A stretch of 64,000 nt of DNA. Source: RHKX01 sp963784885 (GTDB lineage: Bacteria > Actinomycetota > Thermoleophilia > Solirubrobacterales > 70-9). The notes below the pieces were generated by a model. That model ran no database searches. It was not told the DNA's origin and saw nothing but the letters and a program-made list of their open reading frames with translations. Shown in pieces: positions 8,991-17,921 of the stretch; position 1 is the stretch's first letter, and each line of letters starts with the position of its first letter. The stretch spans positions 325,669-389,668 of the forward strand of contig CAWATA010000006.1 in the NCBI GenBank assembly GCA_963784885.1. The letters run 5' to 3'. Made by a program: the position numbers and the translations under genes.

Positions 8991-9073
8991 GCGAGCTCAC
9001 CCTAGATGCCGCAGCACCGTGGAGCAAATCGCGCGGGCGGCGCCTGCGCGGCCGCCACGAGCGCGAGCAGGGG

Positions 9074-9568
9074 TCAGGCCTTCTCCTCCGCGGCGTCGTC
9101 CCCGGCCTCTTCGGTCTTCGCCTCGCCGTCGGGCTCGGGGGAATCGGCCGGCTTGCCGTTGCCCGCCGACGACTCGGCGGTCTCGGCCTTCGGCTCCTTC
9201 GGAGGCTCGGTGTCGCCCGGCGATGCGGGCTCCGCATCGGTGGTCGCGGGCTCGGCGGTCGTCCGCGCGGCGGTCGCGGTCGCGGTCGGTGCGGCGGGAA
9301 CCTCCCCCACCGGCCCGGGCGCGTCGCCCGCGAGGCGGTTGCGGACCAGATAGGCGATTCCGAGACCCGCGGCGGCGACCGCGGCGATGACCGGCAGCCT
9401 CCGCTTCGGTGCCGGTGGACCGATCTCGGTCAGCGTGTCGGCGATGTCCGCGGCCGCGTCGCGGACAGCGGCCGCGTAGTCGGCGGCGTCGGCGCGGACG
9501 CTGTCGAAGGCGTCGAGCGCCTGATCGACGGGGTTCGTCGGCTTTCGGGAAAAGGGGTTGCTGATCAT
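9074..9568 (-). CDS. Hypothetical membrane-anchored protein with Pro/Glu-rich tail
   Basis: A 164-residue protein of unknown function. Residues about 10-50 form an amphipathic Ala/Asp-rich helix (DQALDAFDSVRADAADYAA), then one hydrophobic helix (LPVIAAVAAAGLGIAYLV), then a long disordered tail of Pro, Ala, Thr and Glu. I chose ATG 9568 rather than the upstream start at 9598 because GGAGG sits at a good distance before it. A single-pass protein with a long polar tail is inferred. Confidence 0.7.
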   Translation of the reverse strand: MISNPFSRKPTNPVDQALDAFDSVRADAADYAAAVRDAAADIADTLTEIGPPAPKRRLPVIAAVAAAGLGIAYLVRNRLAGDAPGPVGEVPAAPTATATAARTTAEPATTDAEPASPGDTEPPKEPKAETAESSAGNGKPADSPEPDGEAKTEEAGDDAAEEKA

Positions 9569-9646
9569 CGCTGGGCCTCCAGGGATTCGGGGTCTCACGA
9601 TCCTATGCCCCGACCGGGGCGGCCCGTAACCGTCGGCTCGGGAGTC

Positions 9647-10765
9647 TCAGCCCGTCAGCCGGGCGAGCTCGTCGGCGTCGAGCCCCCAGGCGGCGAGCGC
9701 CGACTCGGTGTCCGCGCCGGGCTCGGGAGGCGGGAGCGGGACCGGAGACGGCGTCCGGCTGAATCGCGGCGCCGGGCCGGGCTGGAGCCGGCCCCCGATC
9801 TCGACGAAGCTGCCGCGGGCTGCGTTGTGGTGGTGCTGCGGCGCCTCCCCCATGCCGAGTACCGGTGTCGCGCAGGCCTCGACCGGCTCGAGCATCGCCG
9901 TCCACTCTTCTCGTGTCTTCGTCCGGAAGACCTCGGCGAATCGCTGCTTGAGCTCGGGCCAGCGGGCCCGATCCATCTGCGGGAACTCGACCGGGTCGAG
10001 CTCCATCAACTCGAGGAGCTTCGCGTAGAACTGCGGCTCGAGGGCGCCGACCGCCATGAAGCCTCCGTCCGCGCACTCGTAGACCTCGTAGAAGTGTGCA
10101 CCGGAGTCGAGCAGGTTCGTTCCCGGTGCGTCCGTCCACATCCCGATGTCTCGCATCGCGTGGATCAAGGTCATCATCACCGAGGCGCCCTCGACCATCG
10201 ACGCGTCGACCACCTGACCGTGGCCCGATTCCCGCGCCTCGATCACCGCGGCGAGGACGCCGAGCGCGAGCAGCATCCCGCCCCCGCCGAAGTCGCCGAC
10301 GAGGTTGAGCGGGAACAGCGGCCGTTCCCCTTCGCGGGAGATCGCTCCGAGCGCTCCCGAGAGCGATATGTAGTTGATGTCGTGGCCGGCGACTGCCGCC
10401 ATCGGCCCCTCCTGCCCGTAGCCGGTCATCCGGCCGTAGACGAGCTTCGGGTTGCGCTCGGCGACGTCTTCGGGCCCGAGCCCGAGGCGCTCCATGACCC
10501 CGGGGCGGAAGCCCTCGATCAGGGCGTCGGCCCGCTCGCACAGCCGCAGGGCCAGCTCCCGCCCGGACCCGGTCTTGAGATCGCAGGCCACCGAGGGGCG
10601 TCCCCGGTGCATGTAGTTCCACGAGCCCGACCCGAGCCCGCCGTCGCCCCCCGCCCGCTCGAGCCGGATCAGGTCGGCGCCCATGTCGGCGAGCATCATC
10701 GCCGCGAACGGACCGGGTCCGATCGAGGCGATCTCGACCACCTTGATTCCGTGCAGGGGGCCCAT
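9647..10765 (-). CDS. Alpha-methylacyl-CoA racemase-like (CaiB/BaiF family) protein
   Basis: Family III CoA-transferase fold, closest in motifs to alpha-methylacyl-CoA racemases, which interconvert R and S 2-methylacyl-CoA esters before beta-oxidation. From ATG 10765 (372 residues) the protein has VVEIASIGPGPFAAMMLAD, EGFRPGVMERLGLGP, the catalytic pair His128 (AGHDINY) and Asp158 (VGDFGGGG), and LNLVGD, all as in mycobacterial MCR. A GTG 12 bases upstream is an alternative start. It is divergent from the ABC importer solute-binding gene; no stronger link to it is visible. A CoA-transferase role is the main alternative. Confidence 0.85.
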   Translation of the reverse strand: MGPLHGIKVVEIASIGPGPFAAMMLADMGADLIRLERAGGDGGLGSGSWNYMHRGRPSVACDLKTGSGRELALRLCERADALIEGFRPGVMERLGLGPEDVAERNPKLVYGRMTGYGQEGPMAAVAGHDINYISLSGALGAISREGERPLFPLNLVGDFGGGGMLLALGVLAAVIEARESGHGQVVDASMVEGASVMMTLIHAMRDIGMWTDAPGTNLLDSGAHFYEVYECADGGFMAVGALEPQFYAKLLELMELDPVEFPQMDRARWPELKQRFAEVFRTKTREEWTAMLEPVEACATPVLGMGEAPQHHHNAARGSFVEIGGRLQPGPAPRFSRTPSPVPLPPPEPGADTESALAAWGLDADELARLTG

Positions 10766-10910
10766 CTGACGACCCACGCTATCTGCACAAGCTCGTCAGC
10801 GAGCGAAGCGGGGATACCCCGCGCGGCCGTGAGTGGTACAAAGGCGTCCGTCACAGGGCTTCGGTGGTCAGCCGCTGCCCGAGAACTCCAGCATGGGGCA
10901 GGAGGAGAAA

Positions 10911-12626
10911 TTGTCCGAGGGATCGAGGGTCAGTCCGTTGAAGATGGCGCTCACGCTTGTCGCCGGGATCGTCATCGCCGTGTTCGCCGCGGCCTGCGGA
11001 AGCAGCGACGACACCGACAGCACGGGGGCGACCGCCGGCTCGACCGGCGGCGAGGCGACTCTGTCGCAGACTTCGCAGCCCGACTACCTCGACCCCGCGC
11101 TGTCGTACACGGTCAACGGCTGGGAGCCGATGTGGATCGTCTACACGCCGCTCTACACCTACGCCCACGAGGAGGGCGAGGCCGGCGCCGAGGTGATTCC
11201 CGGGCTGGCGGAGGATCTCCCCGAGATCTCCGAAGACGACCTGACCTACAAGATGACCCTGCGTGACGGCCTCACCTACTCCGACGGCCAGGACGTCGTC
11301 GCGAGCGACTTCGAGCACACGATCAAGCGCGTGCTCAACCTCGAGTCGGGCGGTGCGCCGTTCTACGAGGTCATCGAGGGCGCCGACAAGTACCTGAAGG
11401 GCAACGACCCCGACGCCGACATCTCGGGCATCGAGACCGACGACAAGACCGGCGAGATCACGATCCAGCTGACCCAGCCGGCTGCCGACTTCACGAACGT
11501 GCTGGCGATGAACTTCGCCGGGCTCGTCCCGAGCGACACGCCGTTCAAGAACATGACCGAGGACCCGCCCCCGGGTGTCGGTCCGTACGTGATCACGGAG
11601 TCGATCCCGAACCGGGAGTTCGTGATGGAGCGGCGGCAGGACTTCGCCGACCTCGGAATGAGCGACATCCCGAACGGGCACATCGACACGCTGACGACGA
11701 AGATCATCAAGAATCAGAGTCAGCAGACTCAGGACGTCCTCGACAACCAGCTCGACTACATGCAGGACCCGCCGACCGCCGACCTCAAGCCCGAGGTCAA
11801 CGCGCTCGTCGGACCCGACGGCAGCGAGCCGCAGCGCTATGAGGAGTTCCCGACGTCGTCGACCTACTACTTCTTCATGAACAACGACGTCGCGCCGTTC
11901 GACGATCCCGAGGTCCGCAAGGCGGTCAACGTCGGTCTCGACAAGGTGGCGCTGGCGAAGCTGTTCGCCGGTGAGCTTGCACCAGGGTGCTCGTTCCTGC
12001 CGCCGGGCATGCCCGGCTACAACGAGGAGCTGGACACGACGGGATGCCCGTGGGGCGACCCGAACGCAGCACCCGACGTCGAGAAGGCCAAGCAGATGAT
12101 CGAGGACGCCGGCGCGGCCGGGGCCAAGGTCACAGTCTGGGGCAACAACGACGACCCGACCGACAAGGTGACTCAGGAGTACGCACAGCAGCTCAACAAC
12201 CTGGGCTTCGACGCGACCCCGAAGATCATCGACGGCGGTGTCTACTTCCAGACGATCGGCGACCAGTCCACGGAGGCCCAGACCGGTTTCACCAACTGGT
12301 TCCAGGATTACCCGCACCCGCTGAACTTCTACTTCCTGGTCGACGGGGCGACGATCCAGCCGACCAACAACCAGAACTTCGGCAACGTCGACGATCCGAA
12401 GATCAACGACGAGGTCAACCGGCTCTCGGAGGAGCCCGACCTGCCGTCGGTCACATCCGACTGGGAGGAGCTCGACAACTATCTGGTCAACGAGGGCTTG
12501 ATCGCCCCCTACGGCCACCGGAAGCTCGCCACGTTCGTCTCCGACCGGATCAACTTCGACGAGACGATCTTCAATCCCGTCTACCTGAACGACTACACGA
12601 GCTTCCAGCTCGTGGACGGACAGTAG
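10911..12626 (+). CDS. ABC transporter solute-binding lipoprotein, family 5 (peptide/nickel type)
   Basis: Extracytoplasmic receptor for a Dpp/Opp-type importer. A TTG start at 10911 is favoured because GGAGGAG lies just before it; ATG 10893 and ATG 10944 are in-frame alternatives. From TTG the signal peptide ends in VFAAAC, placing the lipid-modified cysteine at residue 29, followed by a Ser/Asp/Thr-rich linker. Family features are LDPALSYTVNGWEPMWI, RDGLTYSDGQDV, PTSSTYYFFMNND and the C-terminal WFQDYPHPLNFYF. The ligand may be an oligopeptide or another solute. It is the first gene of a five-gene importer operon, with a hairpin after it. Confidence 0.92.
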   Translation: MSEGSRVSPLKMALTLVAGIVIAVFAAACGSSDDTDSTGATAGSTGGEATLSQTSQPDYLDPALSYTVNGWEPMWIVYTPLYTYAHEEGEAGAEVIPGLAEDLPEISEDDLTYKMTLRDGLTYSDGQDVVASDFEHTIKRVLNLESGGAPFYEVIEGADKYLKGNDPDADISGIETDDKTGEITIQLTQPAADFTNVLAMNFAGLVPSDTPFKNMTEDPPPGVGPYVITESIPNREFVMERRQDFADLGMSDIPNGHIDTLTTKIIKNQSQQTQDVLDNQLDYMQDPPTADLKPEVNALVGPDGSEPQRYEEFPTSSTYYFFMNNDVAPFDDPEVRKAVNVGLDKVALAKLFAGELAPGCSFLPPGMPGYNEELDTTGCPWGDPNAAPDVEKAKQMIEDAGAAGAKVTVWGNNDDPTDKVTQEYAQQLNNLGFDATPKIIDGGVYFQTIGDQSTEAQTGFTNWFQDYPHPLNFYFLVDGATIQPTNNQNFGNVDDPKINDEVNRLSEEPDLPSVTSDWEELDNYLVNEGLIAPYGHRKLATFVSDRINFDETIFNPVYLNDYTSFQLVDGQ

Positions 12627-12664
12627 CCCGGATCGAAGGCATCGTCCAGATCGTGATTGGGAGA

Positions 12665-12687
12665 GGGGGCGCCGGGTGGGCGTCCCC
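12665..12687 (+). promoter_or_regulatory. Intercistronic hairpin after the solute-binding gene
   Basis: GGGGGCGCC and GGCGTCCCC form a GC-rich stem with one bulged T, between the solute-binding protein gene and the permeases. Such structures often protect or attenuate the transcript so that the binding protein is made in excess. The role is inferred. Confidence 0.4.
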
Positions 12688-12740
12688 TCCGGGTAGAGGG
12701 CGGGCATGCGACGCGGATCGAGAAACGGCGAAGGGCTGAG

Positions 12741-13799
12741 ATGACCGGCTTTCCCGGTCAGACGGGAGGCGACGGCACGATCAGCGGCGAGATCCCGCCG
12801 GAACTGATCGCAGAAGCGGACTCCGACCACAAGGCCGGGCTGAGCCCCAACCAACTCGCCTGGCGGCGCCTGAAGCGCAACCGCGGGGCGATGGCATCGG
12901 GGGCCGTGTTCATTCTCCTCGTCCTAGCCTGCCTGGCGGCCCCGCTGTGGGCCAACTACGTCGCCGACCGCGGGCCCGACGACTCCCCCGGCGGCACCGA
13001 AACGGTCATGAAGGGCGGCGAGGAGGTGCTGATCCTCGGCCTCGACGGCATCCCGGTGGGGCCGACCTTCCGCGGCGAGTACTTCTTCGGCGCCGACAGC
13101 AGCGGTCGCGACGTGATGGTCCGACTCCTCTACGGGGGCAGGAACTCGCTGATAATCGGCATCGGCGCCGCCCTCGGGACGACGATCATGGCCGTCTTCC
13201 TCGGCCTCCTCGCCGGCTACTTCCGGGGCTTCACGGACGGGATCATCGCCCGCTTCATGGACATCATCTGGGCCTTCCCGGTGATCCTGCTGGGGATCGC
13301 GCTCGGCGTGGCGTTAGCCGAGAGCGGTCTGACAGTCGGGCCGCTGACGCTCCAGTCGGGTTCGCTCTGGATCCCGATCGTGATCATCGCGGTCGTCTAC
13401 ATCCCCTACATGGCGCGGCCGATTCGCGGCGAGGTCCTCGCGCTCCGCGAGAAGGAGTTCATCGAGGCTGCACGGGCCCAGGGGATGGGCTCGATGCGGA
13501 TCATGTTCTCGGAGATCTTCCCGAACATCGTCACGCTGTTGATCGTCTTCTTCCCGCTGATGGTCGCCAACGCGATTCTGCTCGAGGCGGCGCTGTCGTT
13601 CCTCGGGGCGGGCGTCCAGGCGCCGACTCCGTCTTGGGGGACGATGCTCGACGACGGCGTCAGCCGGATCATCACCGCGCCGTTCCTCGCCGTCATCCCG
13701 GGCGCGATGCTCGTCGCCACGGTGCTGAGCCTGAACGCGTTCGGCGAGGGCGTCCGTGACGCGCTCGACCCGCGAGCGAAGCTGAGTATCGAGGGCTGA
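12741..13799 (+). CDS. ABC transporter permease, DppC/OppC type
   Basis: Inner-membrane permease of the importer, 352 residues from ATG 12741. It has the N-terminal OppC motif LAWRRLKRNRGAMASGAVF, a long extracytoplasmic loop (about residues 75-125), the sequence FGADSSGRDVMVRLLYGGRNS typical of DppC, six predicted TM helices, and the EAA-loop EAARAQGMGSMRIMFSEIFPN that docks with the ATPase. The ABC operon order here is receptor, C-type, B-type, ATPase, ATPase, whereas the B-type permease usually comes first. Confidence 0.93.
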   Translation: MTGFPGQTGGDGTISGEIPPELIAEADSDHKAGLSPNQLAWRRLKRNRGAMASGAVFILLVLACLAAPLWANYVADRGPDDSPGGTETVMKGGEEVLILGLDGIPVGPTFRGEYFFGADSSGRDVMVRLLYGGRNSLIIGIGAALGTTIMAVFLGLLAGYFRGFTDGIIARFMDIIWAFPVILLGIALGVALAESGLTVGPLTLQSGSLWIPIVIIAVVYIPYMARPIRGEVLALREKEFIEAARAQGMGSMRIMFSEIFPNIVTLLIVFFPLMVANAILLEAALSFLGAGVQAPTPSWGTMLDDGVSRIITAPFLAVIPGAMLVATVLSLNAFGEGVRDALDPRAKLSIEG

Positions 13800-13805
13800 T
13801 AGCCG

Positions 13806-14768
13806 ATGGCCCGCTTCATCGTCCGCCGGCTGATCTCGATGGTGTTCGTGCTGTTCGCCGTCTCGGTGCTGACGTTCATCATCTTCAACGTCATCCCCAA
13901 CGGCGACCCGGCCGCCCGGATGGCGGGCAAGCAGGCCACCAACACCCAGATCGCCGCAATCGAGAAGGAGTGGGGCTTCGACGAGAGCCTGCCGGTTCAG
14001 TACGCGACGACGATGGAGAAGGTCTTCACCGGCGACCTCGTCAGCTACTTCACCCAGCTCAACGTCGCCGAGGAGATCTGGAAAGGGCTGCCGCGGACGC
14101 TCTGGCTGGCGATCGGGTCGATGATCCTCTGGATGATCTTCTCGGTCGCGCTGGGGCTCTACAGCGCGCTCAGGGCTGGTGGCAAGCGGGACAAGGCATT
14201 CACGTTCCTGGCCTTGGTCGGGATCTCGATGCCCGTGTTCTGGATCGGCGCGCTGATGAACCACTACCTCGGCTACAAGCTCGGCATCTTCCCCAACGGG
14301 GGCTACGTGCCGCTGACAGAGAACCCCCTCGACTGGTTCTACCACATGATTTTGCCGTGGACGGCGCTGGCGATCCTCTTCATCGGGATCTACTCCCGGG
14401 TGCTCAAGAACAACATCCGCGAGACGATGAACGAAGACTTCGTCCGCACCGCGCGCGCCAAGGGCCTGACCGAGCGGCAGGTGATGTTGCGGCACGTGCT
14501 GCGCAACTCGCTGATCCCCATCGTCACCCTCTGGGGACTCGACTTCGGCGCCGTGATCGGCGGTGGCGCGATCCTCACCGAGTCGATCTTCGACCTCCAG
14601 GGCGTTGGGCAGTACACCGCCGACGCGATCGGCCAGCTCGACCAGCCGCCGCTGATCGCGGTGACGATGTTCGGCGCCTTCATGATCGTCCTCTTCAACA
14701 CGATCGTCGACATCGCCTACGCCTATCTGGATCCCCGGATCAGGCTCGACGGTACGAGCGCGACATGA
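13806..14768 (+). CDS. ABC transporter permease, DppB/OppB type
   Basis: Second permease, 320 residues. It has the canonical N-terminus MARFIVRRLISMVFVLFAVS, the binding-protein-transport motif VRTARAKGLTERQVMLRHVL (EAA loop), and TESIFDLQGVGQYTADAI near the C-terminus. Six TM helices are visible. It starts six bases after the C-type gene and its stop overlaps the ATG of the first ATPase (ATGA). Confidence 0.93.
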   Translation: MARFIVRRLISMVFVLFAVSVLTFIIFNVIPNGDPAARMAGKQATNTQIAAIEKEWGFDESLPVQYATTMEKVFTGDLVSYFTQLNVAEEIWKGLPRTLWLAIGSMILWMIFSVALGLYSALRAGGKRDKAFTFLALVGISMPVFWIGALMNHYLGYKLGIFPNGGYVPLTENPLDWFYHMILPWTALAILFIGIYSRVLKNNIRETMNEDFVRTARAKGLTERQVMLRHVLRNSLIPIVTLWGLDFGAVIGGGAILTESIFDLQGVGQYTADAIGQLDQPPLIAVTMFGAFMIVLFNTIVDIAYAYLDPRIRLDGTSAT

Positions 14769-15811
14769 GCGCAGATGCCGGAAGCGGGGCCGTGGGCGGT
14801 CACGGCGCCACCGTCCTCGAGGTCGAGGACCTCGAAGTCGGGTTCCAGACCGAGGATGGACGCGTGCAGGCGGTCAGCGGCATCTCCTTCGAAGTCAAGC
14901 GGGGCGAGGTGCTGGCGATCGTGGGCGAATCCGGGTCGGGCAAGTCGGTGACCGCGCTGACGATCATGGGCCTCACCCGGAGCCCCAATGCCGCGATCAG
15001 CGGCCGCGTGCTGCTGAAGGGAGACGATCTCGTCACCGCCGACGAGGAGCGGATACGCCAGATGCGGGGGAATGAGATCGGGATGATCTTCCAGGATCCG
15101 ATGAGCTCGCTCGACCCCGTGTACAAGGTCGGCGATCAGATCGCCGAAGGCATCCTCGCCCATCGCGATGTCTCCAAAGCGGAGGCTCGCAGGCGCGCCG
15201 TCGAACTGATGAGGGAGGTCGGGATCCCGAGCGCCGAGGAGCGCATCGACGACTATCCGCATGAGTTCTCCGGCGGGATGCGCCAGCGGGTGATGATCGC
15301 GATGGCGCTGGCGCTCGACCCGGAGATCCTGATCGCCGACGAGCCGACGACGGCGCTCGATGTGACGATCCAAGCCCAGATCCTGCGGCTGATCTCGCGG
15401 CTCAACGAGGAGCAGGATGTCGCCACGATCCTGATCACCCACGATCTCGGAGTCGTCGCCGAGATCGCCGACCGCGTCCTCGTCATGTACGGCGGCCGCG
15501 TAGTCGAGAGCGGCACGCTGGAGGAGATCTTCTACAACCCCCAGCACCCCTACACCTGGGGCCTCCTCGGGTCGGTGACGAGGATCGACAAGCCGACCAC
15601 CGACAGGCTCACCCAGATTGACGGTGCGCCGCCGTCGCTGATCGCACCTCCCGAGGGCTGCCACTTCCGCCCCCGATGCCCGTTCGCCTTCGACAAGTGC
15701 ACGATCAAGCCCGAACTGCTCAATCACTCCGGCGAGCCGGATCACCTCGACCGTTGTCACCTGCCCGCCGAACAGCGCGAGTCGCTTCGAAAGCGCGAGG
15801 TCGAGGTATGA
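14765..15811 (+). CDS. ABC transporter ATP-binding protein, DppD/OppD type
   Basis: Cytoplasmic ATPase of the importer, 348 residues. Walker A GESGSGKS, Q-loop in MIFQDPMSSLDPVY, signature SGGMRQRVMIAMAL, Walker B ILIADEPTTALD and the H-loop THDLG are all present. The C-terminal oligopeptide-transporter extension has HFRPRCPFAFDKC, which in some members coordinates an Fe-S cluster. Start and stop overlap both neighbours by four bases, as in one translationally coupled operon. Confidence 0.94.
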   Translation: MSADAGSGAVGGHGATVLEVEDLEVGFQTEDGRVQAVSGISFEVKRGEVLAIVGESGSGKSVTALTIMGLTRSPNAAISGRVLLKGDDLVTADEERIRQMRGNEIGMIFQDPMSSLDPVYKVGDQIAEGILAHRDVSKAEARRRAVELMREVGIPSAEERIDDYPHEFSGGMRQRVMIAMALALDPEILIADEPTTALDVTIQAQILRLISRLNEEQDVATILITHDLGVVAEIADRVLVMYGGRVVESGTLEEIFYNPQHPYTWGLLGSVTRIDKPTTDRLTQIDGAPPSLIAPPEGCHFRPRCPFAFDKCTIKPELLNHSGEPDHLDRCHLPAEQRESLRKREVEV

Positions 15812-16863
15812 GCATCGAGGCACCGGCGGCCGGAGCTGCGTCGGCCCTGCCGCAGGGCTCGGAGCCGCTCGTGGAGGCGACCAACCTGGTGAAGCATTTC
15901 CCGATCAAGGCCGGGATCCTGTTCGATCGCCAGGTTGGTGCGGTCCGGGCGGTCGACGACGTCAGCTTCGCGATCGCCAGAGGCGAGACGCTGGGGCTCG
16001 TCGGCGAGTCGGGGTGCGGGAAGTCGACGCTGGCCAGGACCCTGATCCGTCTACTCGACCCGACCTCGGGATCGATTCGATTCAGGGGGGCCGAGATCGC
16101 GGGCTTGAGCAATCGCCAGCTGCGACCGATCCGAAGCGAGATGCAGATGGTCTTCCAGGACCCGCAGGCCTCGCTCAATCCCCGCAAGCGGGTCGGCCAG
16201 ATCGTCGGCAGTCCGCTGAAGATCCAGGACGTCGCCAAAGGGAACGAGCTCCGCAAACGGGTCATCGAGCTGCTCGAGCGCGTCGGCCTCGGCGAAGAGT
16301 GCTTCAATCGCTACCCGCACGAGTTCAGCGGTGGACAGCGGCAGCGCATCGGCATCGCCAGGGCGCTGGCGCTCAACCCGGCCCTGATCGTGGCCGACGA
16401 GCCCGTGTCCGCCCTCGACGTCTCGATCCAGGCGCAGATCATCAACCTCCTCTCCGACCTCCAGGACGAGTTCGACCTCACCTACCTGTTCGTGGCTCAT
16501 GACCTCGGCGTCGTCCGGCACGTATCCGACCGGATCGCGGTCATGTACCTGGGGCGGATCGTCGAACTGGGGCCCGCCGAGGCGGTTGTCTCCAACCCGA
16601 TCCATCCGTACACGCTGTCGCTGCTCAACGCCGTCCCGATTCCCGATCCCCGCGAGAACGCCAAGCGTGCGAGGACCATTCTCGAGGGCGACGTGCCCAG
16701 CGCCGCCGAGCCACCGGACAACGAGCGCTTCCAGGCTCGCTTCCCGGGGGCCAAAGAGGCAGGTGCCGACGTCGACACGCCTCTGATCGACCACGGCAAC
16801 GGCCACTGGGCGGCCTGTCATCGCCCGGTCGACCGAGCGATCGCCGCCGCCGGCTCAGCCTAG
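15808..16863 (+). CDS. ABC transporter ATP-binding protein, DppF/OppF type
   Basis: Partner ATPase, 351 residues. It has the OppF-specific N-terminal LVEATNLVKHFPIKAGILFD, Walker A GESGCGKS, MVFQDPQASLNPRKRV, signature SGGQRQRIGIARAL, Walker B LIVADEPVSALD and AHDLGVV. The C-terminal extension keeps only one late cysteine (WAACHRP), so an Fe-S site is unlikely here. The last four bases overlap the convergent esterase gene. Confidence 0.93.
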   Translation: MSIEAPAAGAASALPQGSEPLVEATNLVKHFPIKAGILFDRQVGAVRAVDDVSFAIARGETLGLVGESGCGKSTLARTLIRLLDPTSGSIRFRGAEIAGLSNRQLRPIRSEMQMVFQDPQASLNPRKRVGQIVGSPLKIQDVAKGNELRKRVIELLERVGLGEECFNRYPHEFSGGQRQRIGIARALALNPALIVADEPVSALDVSIQAQIINLLSDLQDEFDLTYLFVAHDLGVVRHVSDRIAVMYLGRIVELGPAEAVVSNPIHPYTLSLLNAVPIPDPRENAKRARTILEGDVPSAAEPPDNERFQARFPGAKEAGADVDTPLIDHGNGHWAACHRPVDRAIAAAGSA

Positions 16864-17792
16864 GCGGGCCGGTCGAAGCGGCGCCGGATGAACGCGGCGA
16901 TGTCGTCGATCGCCCCGCGCGAGGTTCCGAGCAGACGCGCGAAGAGCTGGAAGTCGTGGAACATCCCGTCGAAGCGCTGCAGCTCTACTTCGACGCCGGC
17001 CGCGTAGGCGCGATCGGCGAACCGGGTCGAGTCGTCGAGCAGGATCTCGTCGGTTCCGACCTGGACGAGCGTCGGCGGCAGCGTCCGCAGCTCGGCGAAC
17101 AGCGGTGAGACCCGCGGATCGTCGAGGTGGAGGCCGGCCGCGTGATTGCGCGCCGCCGACGCCAGGGCGTCCCGCTTCAGCATCGGATCGCGCCGATCGA
17201 CGAGGCCGACGCTGGCCCCGGAGAGCGAGAGGTCGAGCCAGGGCGAGAGCAGCACCAGTGCCGCCGGGGTCGGAAGCCCCATCTCGCGCAGCGACCGGAC
17301 CGTCGAGACCGCCAGCGCGCCGCCGGCCGAATCACCGATCACCGCCGTCCGGCCCGGTTCGTGCCCGAGCTCGAGAATCGCGCGGTAGGCGGCGAAGATG
17401 TCGTCGGTCGGCGCCGGCTGGGTGTGCTCCGGCGCGAGGCGGTAGTCGGGCAGGTAGACGTCGGCGCCGGTCGCCGACGCCAGCCAGGAGGCGAAGCCCG
17501 CGTACATGTCGCCCCCGCCGATCTCGAATGCGCCGCCGTGCGCGTAGAGGATCGCGTCGCGCCCGACCGGATCGACGGCGCCGACGCTCGCCGGATCGGT
17601 CTTGCGCAGCCGCAAGACCGGCATCTCCCCGACCCAGATCTCGCTGCGCTCGACTCCGCGGGGGCCGCCGACGACCTTCGTGATTGCGGCGATCCAGCGG
17701 CGCTGGAACCCGATCGGCAGCCGCGAGCCGAGCACCGGCCTGACGAACAAGCGGAGCGCGAGGCGCGAGAGGGCGACGAGCAGCTTTTCCAT
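16860..17792 (-). CDS. Alpha/beta-hydrolase, hormone-sensitive-lipase (HSL) family esterase
   Basis: A 310-residue carboxylesterase. The HSL oxyanion motif appears as YAHGGAFEIGGG, then YRLAPEH, the nucleophile elbow GDSAGGALAV, the catalytic Asp in GTDEILLDDS and His in MFHDFQLF. The N-terminus has a hydrophobic/amphipathic helix (LLVALSRLALRLFVRP), which could place it at the membrane. It is divergent from nuoJ and convergent with the ABC importer. Substrate unknown; short-chain esters are usual for the family. Confidence 0.87.
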   Translation of the reverse strand: MEKLLVALSRLALRLFVRPVLGSRLPIGFQRRWIAAITKVVGGPRGVERSEIWVGEMPVLRLRKTDPASVGAVDPVGRDAILYAHGGAFEIGGGDMYAGFASWLASATGADVYLPDYRLAPEHTQPAPTDDIFAAYRAILELGHEPGRTAVIGDSAGGALAVSTVRSLREMGLPTPAALVLLSPWLDLSLSGASVGLVDRRDPMLKRDALASAARNHAAGLHLDDPRVSPLFAELRTLPPTLVQVGTDEILLDDSTRFADRAYAAGVEVELQRFDGMFHDFQLFARLLGTSRGAIDDIAAFIRRRFDRPA

Positions 17793-17921
17793 GGGTCAGA
17801 CCATATTCAGCTTTCCGTCCCCACCTTGGGACGGAGCGCCCGGCAAACCGGACCGGTGGGTCGGCGCAGTCGGACAGGGCGGAGCCCTGCGAGTCGCGCA
17901 GGTATCTAGGATGCGATCGCA

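Noticed and set aside
10851..12854. 667-codon minus-strand frame opposite the solute-binding protein
   Set aside because: Val/Arg/Asp-rich antisense shadow; the plus strand has a signal peptide and full family motifs.
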